From Stenotrophomonas maltophilia (GTDB taxonomy: Bacteria > Pseudomonadota > Gammaproteobacteria > Xanthomonadales > Xanthomonadaceae), in contig NZ_NERD01000002.1 of assembly GCF_002799155.1 (NCBI RefSeq), positions 2,542,001 to 2,606,000 on the forward strand: 64,000 nt of DNA, in the 5' to 3' direction. A program made the translations under genes and the position numbers. Positions 58,589 to 64,000 of this stretch are shown in pieces. Every line of letters begins with the position of its first letter. The stretch's first letter is position 1. The notes below the pieces were generated by a model. That model saw only the letters and a program-made list of their open reading frames with translations. It was not told where the DNA came from and ran no database searches.

Positions 58589-61500
58589 TCAGCGGAAGCT
58601 GTAGCGCAGGCTGGCCATGTAGCGACGGCCCAGCGCGTCCAGCACGTACGGGAACGGCCCGATGTCGTCGGACAGGTTCAGCACCGACAGGTTCACCCGT
58701 GCATTGTCGGTCAAGCGGTAGCTGACATTGGCATCCCAGGTCGTCCAGCTGTCACGCTTGAAGTACTGCCGGCTTTCCGGGGTTGCGGTCAGGCTGAACT
58801 GCGAGCCGCTGGTGTAGTTGGACGTCACGCCATAGCTCCACTTGCCGATGGCATGCTGCGCCGTCCAGCGGAACTGGCGCTTGGGCTCGTCGAACGTTCC
58901 CACGCGCTCCACGAACGGCACATCCGTGTTCGCGGCCTGGCCACGATTCTTCGGCATGTAGCCGTAGAAGCCCAGTGCGACCTGGCCGAATCGGCCCATA
59001 TCCCAGTTGTAATCCACCTCGGCCGTCCAGCCGCGGAACATCAGCACCGGGCCATTGCCGTACTCGGTGCGGATGTCGGTAGCTGCACCACTCAGCGGAT
59101 TGCGCGTCACCAGGCTGCAGAAGCGGTTGGCATTGGGCACGTTGGACGCATTGAAGTCCGGGTTGTCGAAGCAGCCCGTGATGATGTCGGTCGGGCTGAG
59201 GCTGGTGATCACATCGGTGATCTTGATGTCATACCAGTCGGCGGCAACCCGCAGCCCCTTCGCCCAGTCCGGTGCGAACACGATGCCCGCCGTCCAGGAC
59301 TTGGCCTTCTCGTTCTTCAGCCCGGTATAGCCGTTGACCGAGCCGAGGGTGTTGGTCGGCGATGCCTGGAACGTTGCCGGATCCGCACCCGGGTAAGCCT
59401 GGAAGAAGGCCTCGCAGTTGCGGCGGCGGATCGCCGGATTGGTGCCGCCGTTGATGGCCGACACGGAGCAGACTTCCGGGATGTTGTAGTACGCCGGCTG
59501 CAGCGAGGTATAGAGCTCGGCAATCGACGGGGCACGCAGCGACTGGGTCTTGCTGCCGCGCAGCTGGATTCCCGCGAACGGCTCGTACTGGATGCCGTAG
59601 GTGTACGCGTTGAAGCCACCGGCTACCGAGTTGACCACCCGGCGCCCCTTCAGGGTCACGTCCAGGCGATGCAGGCCCGGCAGATCCCAGTCAGGGTTGA
59701 ACAGCGGCGCCAGGAACTCGGCAAAGATTTCATTGGTGTGATAGTCGCCCTTGGCGCCCTGGATCGGCACCGAACGGCCCTGCCCCAGCCGCTGGTATTC
59801 GCTCGGGGTGAACGAACCTTCTTCGCGCCGATGCTCCACGCCTGCGGCGAAGGAGAACTCGCCGCCCGGCAGGTCGAACAGTCCGCCGGTCACCGATGCG
59901 TTGAACACGGTCTGGCGCGTCCGCGCCTTGGCCAGGGTCGGCGTCGACACATAGGCCAGTGCTTCCGGCGATGCCTGGTTCTCACCGAACAGGTTGAGCG
60001 GGCGGCAGTTCGGATCTGCGGTCGTGCCGGGGGCGGACGCATCACAGACGATGTTGCCGCTGGCATCGCGCTTCACGTTGAGCGCATTGATGAAGTTCTG
60101 CTGGATCAGGCCGGTCCCCTTGTAGTCGAAGTCGCCCCGACCGTGGGTCACACTGGTTTCCCAGTTGAAACGGCGCTCGCCGATATCGAAGAAGCCGTCC
60201 AGGCCGAGCACGATGCGGCTCAAACGCGTATCGGTGCTGGCGTTGTTCATGCTCAGGTCGCGCGAGGAGCGCGACAGGCGGAACGAGGTGATGCCGTTCT
60301 CGGCCAGGATACGGCGCGACTCGGCACTGAGGAACGGATTGTTCGCGCTGAACAGCATCGCACCACTCTGGTCACCACTGCCATCGGGGTTGGCAGCACC
60401 AAAGCCGGCGGCGTTGTAGACGTTCTGGTCCAACGTCTCGCGTGCGGTGGCGCTGTAGTGCGACAGTTCGAAGAAGCCACGCACGTTGTCGTTGAAGTCG
60501 AAGCTGCCGGTCGAATAGACCGTACGGCGCTCGAGGTCGGCGATCAGCGGCAGGGTTTCGTTGAGGTTGAGGCCATCGCCACCGGACGCATTGCCGCTGG
60601 GATAGGAAATGCCTGGATCGTAGGCAACCAGATCGCCCTTGTTGTTGAAGTGCCAGAGCTTGTTGTTCGGACCGAAGCCGTTCAATTCACCCGTGGCATT
60701 GCGCTGGTAGCTGCGCCGTACCTGGATGTCCGACGGCATGATCAGGCCACCGAAGGTCATGCTGGAAATGCGCCGGTTGCGGATCCAGACCTGGTCGGCG
60801 ATGCCGTCAGCCGGCCCGGTGTTGAACGGGATGCTCGGATCGGTGCGGCCGTCATTGCCCGGGGTACGCCACGACTGGAAGCGCGCCACGTTTGCGGCGG
60901 TCGGATTGGTCTGCAGGCTGTAGCCGTTGCGGTAGAAATCGCGCTGGAGCGCGTTCACGCCATCACTGTTGTCCAGTTCGGCAGCAATGGTGAAATGGCC
61001 GCGGCCATCGGCGAAACCGCTGCCGAAGATGGCAGACCATGAGTAACGGTCATTGTCGTTCTTGGTGGTCCTGCCAAAGCCGATCTCAACCTCGGCACCT
61101 TCAAACTTGTCGCGCAGGATGATGTTGTTCACGCCGGAAATGGCGTCCGAACCATAGGTGGGTGCGCCACCGATGCTCAGGCTTTCCACGCGCTCGACCA
61201 TCACGGTCGGAATCGCGTTCATGTCGACCTGGATGCCCGAGCCGCCGCCTGCACCGAACACGGTTGGCGGTGCGGAGGTCACGAAGCGACGGCCGTTGAC
61301 CAGGGTCAGCAGGCGGTTGCTGCCCAGGCCGAAACGGCTGGCGAAGTTCACGCCCGCGCCGAAGCCAGCCTGGTCACCACGCGAGGAGACACCGGCCGAA
61401 ACGCCGGGGATCTTGGTCAACGCATCGATCAGGTTGGTATGCCCGTACGCCTCGATGTCCTGGCGGGACACCACGGCGGCAGGTTCCAGCGTGTCATAGC

Positions 61501-61705
61501 CAGCACGGTAGATGTGCGAGCCCGTCACCGTGATGCGGTCCAGCTGGGTGGCCGTGGCTTCATTGGAAGCCTTCTTCGCGCTCTCGGCAGTCTCCTTTGC
61601 AACGTCCCCCTCCTGCGCGAAGGCAGGCAGGGCGACGGCAAGCAGGAGGGCCGAACTGAGCGCGAGGCTCAACGGATTGCGGGGTAGTGGGCGAGTCTTC
61701 TCCAT
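58589..61705 (-). CDS. TonB-dependent receptor 3
   Basis: A 1038-residue outer-membrane transporter, of a different subfamily from the tandem pair. A signal peptide (LSSALLLAVALPAFA) and a TonB-box-like ITVTGSHIYRAGYDTLEPAA precede the plug domain with NRLLTLVNGRRFVTSAPP and GAPTYGSDAISGVNNIIL. A 22-strand-type barrel follows. The ATG at 61705 follows a GAGAGAGAGA purine run that may be the ribosome site. The chain ends YSFR, with Phe one residue from the end. Substrate is unknown. Confidence 0.9.
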   Translation of the reverse strand: MEKTRPLPRNPLSLALSSALLLAVALPAFAQEGDVAKETAESAKKASNEATATQLDRITVTGSHIYRAGYDTLEPAAVVSRQDIEAYGHTNLIDALTKIPGVSAGVSSRGDQAGFGAGVNFASRFGLGSNRLLTLVNGRRFVTSAPPTVFGAGGGSGIQVDMNAIPTVMVERVESLSIGGAPTYGSDAISGVNNIILRDKFEGAEVEIGFGRTTKNDNDRYSWSAIFGSGFADGRGHFTIAAELDNSDGVNALQRDFYRNGYSLQTNPTAANVARFQSWRTPGNDGRTDPSIPFNTGPADGIADQVWIRNRRISSMTFGGLIMPSDIQVRRSYQRNATGELNGFGPNNKLWHFNNKGDLVAYDPGISYPSGNASGGDGLNLNETLPLIADLERRTVYSTGSFDFNDNVRGFFELSHYSATARETLDQNVYNAAGFGAANPDGSGDQSGAMLFSANNPFLSAESRRILAENGITSFRLSRSSRDLSMNNASTDTRLSRIVLGLDGFFDIGERRFNWETSVTHGRGDFDYKGTGLIQQNFINALNVKRDASGNIVCDASAPGTTADPNCRPLNLFGENQASPEALAYVSTPTLAKARTRQTVFNASVTGGLFDLPGGEFSFAAGVEHRREEGSFTPSEYQRLGQGRSVPIQGAKGDYHTNEIFAEFLAPLFNPDWDLPGLHRLDVTLKGRRVVNSVAGGFNAYTYGIQYEPFAGIQLRGSKTQSLRAPSIAELYTSLQPAYYNIPEVCSVSAINGGTNPAIRRRNCEAFFQAYPGADPATFQASPTNTLGSVNGYTGLKNEKAKSWTAGIVFAPDWAKGLRVAADWYDIKITDVITSLSPTDIITGCFDNPDFNASNVPNANRFCSLVTRNPLSGAATDIRTEYGNGPVLMFRGWTAEVDYNWDMGRFGQVALGFYGYMPKNRGQAANTDVPFVERVGTFDEPKRQFRWTAQHAIGKWSYGVTSNYTSGSQFSLTATPESRQYFKRDSWTTWDANVSYRLTDNARVNLSVLNLSDDIGPFPYVLDALGRRYMASLRYSFR

Positions 61706-62265
61706 GTCTCTCTCTCTGAAAAGTGAAGGCATAAAAAGCTCTGCATCGGCAAGGCAGAGGCAAAGATGGCCAGCAACCGTTCACGTGCCGATAACGGAAT
61801 TCATACACATAACGACACAAAACAGCAACATTCAGCAAAAGTTCAATGTGACATGACACTTCACGAAACAGAGCATATGGAGGGGAATCCCGTACCGGCA
61901 CCCAGAACATTAATCTTTCAAATCATGGGCTTGAAAAAACTCCCCCTGTCCCGCAGGCGCCGCTATGCAGCAGGGGAACTGCCTTGGACATATCCTGTCG
62001 CGGCGCTCCTCCAGCGCCTGCGCCCTCGGCACTCGCGAACGAATGTTCATGCTGAATTCACCAGGACGAGTTGACGCCGCCAGTGTCCGCTCAGCCCACG
62101 CGGAGCGTGGTGGGGGCCTTCCGCAACGCCTTTCTGGCGTCGGCGCGCCGCTTGCACAGGGACATGACCTTCGACACCCTTGCAGGTCCGGCCGGCGGCG
62201 TATCGTTCGGCCCACGGCCGCACCTGCGGCCACTCCCTGACTCACTCGGCCTGGAGGCCATTCAA
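61706..62265. other. Gene-free region between receptor 3 and the M13 peptidase
   Basis: About 560 bp, AT-rich at its left end. Short frames can be read here, but none shows a ribosome site or a recognisable motif. It must hold the promoters of both divergent genes. A candidate for receptor 3 is listed separately. No convincing promoter for the peptidase was found. Confidence 0.6.
61800..61828 (-). promoter_or_regulatory. Possible promoter of TonB-receptor gene 3
   Basis: On the minus strand TTGCTG (61823-61828) and TATGAA (61800-61805) are separated by 17 bases, about 95 bases upstream of the start. The region is AT-rich compared with the window. Weak without mapping. Confidence 0.35.
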
Positions 62266-64000
62266 GTGACCCGTACTCCCAAGATCGTGCTGCTGACCCT
62301 GGCCGTTTCGGCCGCGCTGGTTGGCTGCGGCAAGACTGAAACCCCGGCCAAGGACGCCACCGCCTCCGCCCCGGCCACCGCCGAAGCCACCACCTATAAG
62401 CTGGACGAGAGCAAGCTGCCGGCCTACAACGCCTTCCAGCCGAGCGACCTGGACACCACCAAGGACGCCTGCACCGCCTTCGGCGACTACGTCAACAGCA
62501 AGTGGCTGGCTGCCAATGAAATCCCGGGCGACCGCACCAGCTGGGGCGCGTTCACCATCCTCGACGAGCGCTCGGTGGCCGTGCAGCACCAGCTGGCCGA
62601 ACAGGTCGCGCAGGTCAAGACCCCGAACCACATCGAGAAGATCGTCGGCGACCTGTGGGCCACCGGCATGGACGAAGCCAAGATCAATGCCCAGGGCATC
62701 GAGCCGCTGAAGGCCGACCTGGCTGCGATCGACGGCCTGCAGGACAAGGCGTCCATCGCAAACTACCTGCGCAGCAGCGCCGCCAAGGGTGACAACATCC
62801 TGTTCGGCTTCGGCGCCGAAGCGGACTTCAAGAACTCCGCCATGAACATGGCCTATGCCAGCCAGGGTGGCCTGGGCCTGCCGGATACCACCTACTACAC
62901 CGATGCCAAGAACGCCGACAAGCTGAAGGCGTACCAGGCGCACGTCGCCAAGGTGCTCGAGCTGTCCGGCGTGGCCGCGGCCGATGCGGCCAAGCAGGCC
63001 GAGGACGTGGTCAAGTTCGAAACCCGCCTGGCCAAGGCCTCCAAGTCGCGCGTGGAGCTGTCGCGCAACGTCGAGCTGTACTACAACCCGGTCACCCTGG
63101 CCGACGCCGACAAGCTGACCCCGAACTTCAGCTGGACCGAGTTCTTCAAGTCGCAGGGCGTGACTGCACCGGAGAAATTCTCGCTGGCCATGCCGGCGTT
63201 CCATGAGGAAGTGAGCAAGGCGCTGGGCGACACCGACCCGTCGGTGTGGCGCGCCTACCTGCGCTTCCACACCGTGGACAGCGCTTCGCCGTACCTGGCT
63301 GACGCCTTCGTGCAGGAGAACTACGAGTTCTACGGCAAGACCCTCAACGGCCAGAAGGAGCAGAAGCCGCGCTGGAAGCGCGTGCTGGGCACCATCGAAA
63401 ACGATGCCGGTGAAGCCTTCGGCCAGCTGTACGTGAAGGTTGCCTTCTCGCCGGAAGCCAAGGCGAAGATGGAAGAACTGGTGAAGAACCTGGCCGCCTC
63501 GCTGAAGGACCGCATCCAGGGCCTGAGCTGGATGAGCGAGGAAACCAAGGCCAAGGCCATCGCCAAGTGGGAAACCTTCACCCCGAAGATCGGTTACCCC
63601 GACAAGTGGCGTGACTGGTCGGGCCTGCAGACCCAGCGCGACAGCTACCTGGGCAACGTGCGCGCGGCCAACGAGTTCAACTACAAGTTCAACCTGTCCA
63701 AGATCGGCAAGCCGGTGGACAAGACCGAGTGGGGCATGACCCCGCAGACCGTCAACGCCTACTACAACCCGCTGCAGAACGAGATCGTGTTCCCGGCCGC
63801 CATCCTGCAGCCGCCGTTCTTCGACCCGAAGGCCGACGACGCGCTGAACTACGGCGGCATCGGTGCGGTGATCGGCCATGAAATGACCCACGGTTACGAC
63901 GACCAGGGCGCGCGCTTCGGGCCGACCGGCAACATGGAAGACTGGTGGACCCCGGCCGACAAGAAGAACTTCGAAGGCCTCACCGGCAAGCTGGTCAAGC
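62266..64000 (+). CDS. M13-family metallopeptidase lipoprotein (partial, PepO-like)
   Basis: The 5' 578 residues are present; the gene runs off the right edge. It starts at GTG 62266, with GGAGG 8 bases upstream. A lipoprotein signal ends at LAVSAALVGC. A Thr/Ala-rich spacer follows, and then the peptidase_M13 N domain (DACTAFGDYVNSKWLAANEI). The catalytic zinc site is HEMTH (H538, E539, H542), followed by GYDDQGARFG. PYYNPLQNE-type NAYYNPLQNEIVFPAAIL is also typical. It is probably an envelope oligopeptidase. Confidence 0.92.
   Translation, partial: MTRTPKIVLLTLAVSAALVGCGKTETPAKDATASAPATAEATTYKLDESKLPAYNAFQPSDLDTTKDACTAFGDYVNSKWLAANEIPGDRTSWGAFTILDERSVAVQHQLAEQVAQVKTPNHIEKIVGDLWATGMDEAKINAQGIEPLKADLAAIDGLQDKASIANYLRSSAAKGDNILFGFGAEADFKNSAMNMAYASQGGLGLPDTTYYTDAKNADKLKAYQAHVAKVLELSGVAAADAAKQAEDVVKFETRLAKASKSRVELSRNVELYYNPVTLADADKLTPNFSWTEFFKSQGVTAPEKFSLAMPAFHEEVSKALGDTDPSVWRAYLRFHTVDSASPYLADAFVQENYEFYGKTLNGQKEQKPRWKRVLGTIENDAGEAFGQLYVKVAFSPEAKAKMEELVKNLAASLKDRIQGLSWMSEETKAKAIAKWETFTPKIGYPDKWRDWSGLQTQRDSYLGNVRAANEFNYKFNLSKIGKPVDKTEWGMTPQTVNAYYNPLQNEIVFPAAILQPPFFDPKADDALNYGGIGAVIGHEMTHGYDDQGARFGPTGNMEDWWTPADKKNFEGLTGKLVK

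Noticed and set aside
61965-62240. Plus-strand frame of about 91 codons upstream of the M13 peptidase
   Set aside because: No ribosome site, no recognisable sequence and high Arg/Ser/Ala content; treated as non-coding.
62242-63891. Minus-strand frame of about 549 codons opposite the M13 peptidase
   Set aside because: The plus-strand frame has a Shine-Dalgarno, lipobox and HEMTH; the antisense product has no motif.

Overview
The window is high-GC chromosomal DNA of a gammaproteobacterium of the Xanthomonadaceae, most likely the genus Stenotrophomonas (S. maltophilia group). This rests on gene order (secG–tRNA-Leu–nuoA, fimV–truA–trpF, asd–fimV), on separate nuoC and nuoD genes, on several large TonB-dependent receptors, and on many short GTAG-type palindromes between genes. 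It reads as stable core chromosome. I see no phage, transposase, plasmid or CRISPR feature.

Layout. 1-9054: respiratory complex I operon nuoA-J (minus strand, cut off inside nuoJ), preceded by tRNA-Leu(GAG), secG and tpiA (to 10526). 10527-11324: about 800 bp without a gene, filled with hairpins and repeats. 11325-12260: a 2-oxoglutarate/Fe(II)-type oxygenase. 12455-16348: a plus-strand operon for the cell envelope: a YejM/PbgA-like membrane hydrolase, a GT4 glycosyltransferase and a NodB-type deacetylase. 16423-22565: glmM, accD, trpA, a lipoprotein gene, trpB, and a divergent TrpI-like LysR regulator. 22637-32660: a five-gene minus-strand cluster (YqiJ-like, YqiK/flotillin-like, a 1796-residue AAA ATPase, a helical protein, TelA). 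32829-41052: trpF, truA, a VOC protein, fimV, asd, a 2-hydroxyacid dehydrogenase, aroC, prmB. 41175-52247: mostly housekeeping genes (SCO1, psd, RraB-like, lytic transglycosylase, HerA/YjgR ATPase, greB, DUF3025, rimO, dienelactone hydrolase, HIT, dcd, mrp). 52463-61705: two tandem paralogous TonB-dependent receptors and a third, unrelated one in convergent orientation. 62266-64000: an M13 metallopeptidase lipoprotein, cut by the window end.

How genes work together. Complex I genes are packed with 1-100 bp gaps or 4-bp overlaps. Tryptophan genes are split: trpF lies 11 kb from trpB-trpA, and the space between is occupied by trpI and the YqiJ/YqiK/ATPase/TelA cluster. That cluster is tightly coupled (ATGA and GTGA overlaps) and is the best candidate in the window for a poorly described multi-gene system: a membrane scaffold, a giant AAA motor and a TelA protein made together. 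A second point of interest is the YejM-like protein, which appears to keep metal-site residues that the E. coli homologue has lost.

Convergent gene pairs are repeatedly separated by strong palindromes. Two belong to one repeat family. One GTAG-type element supplies the stop codons of both flanking genes.
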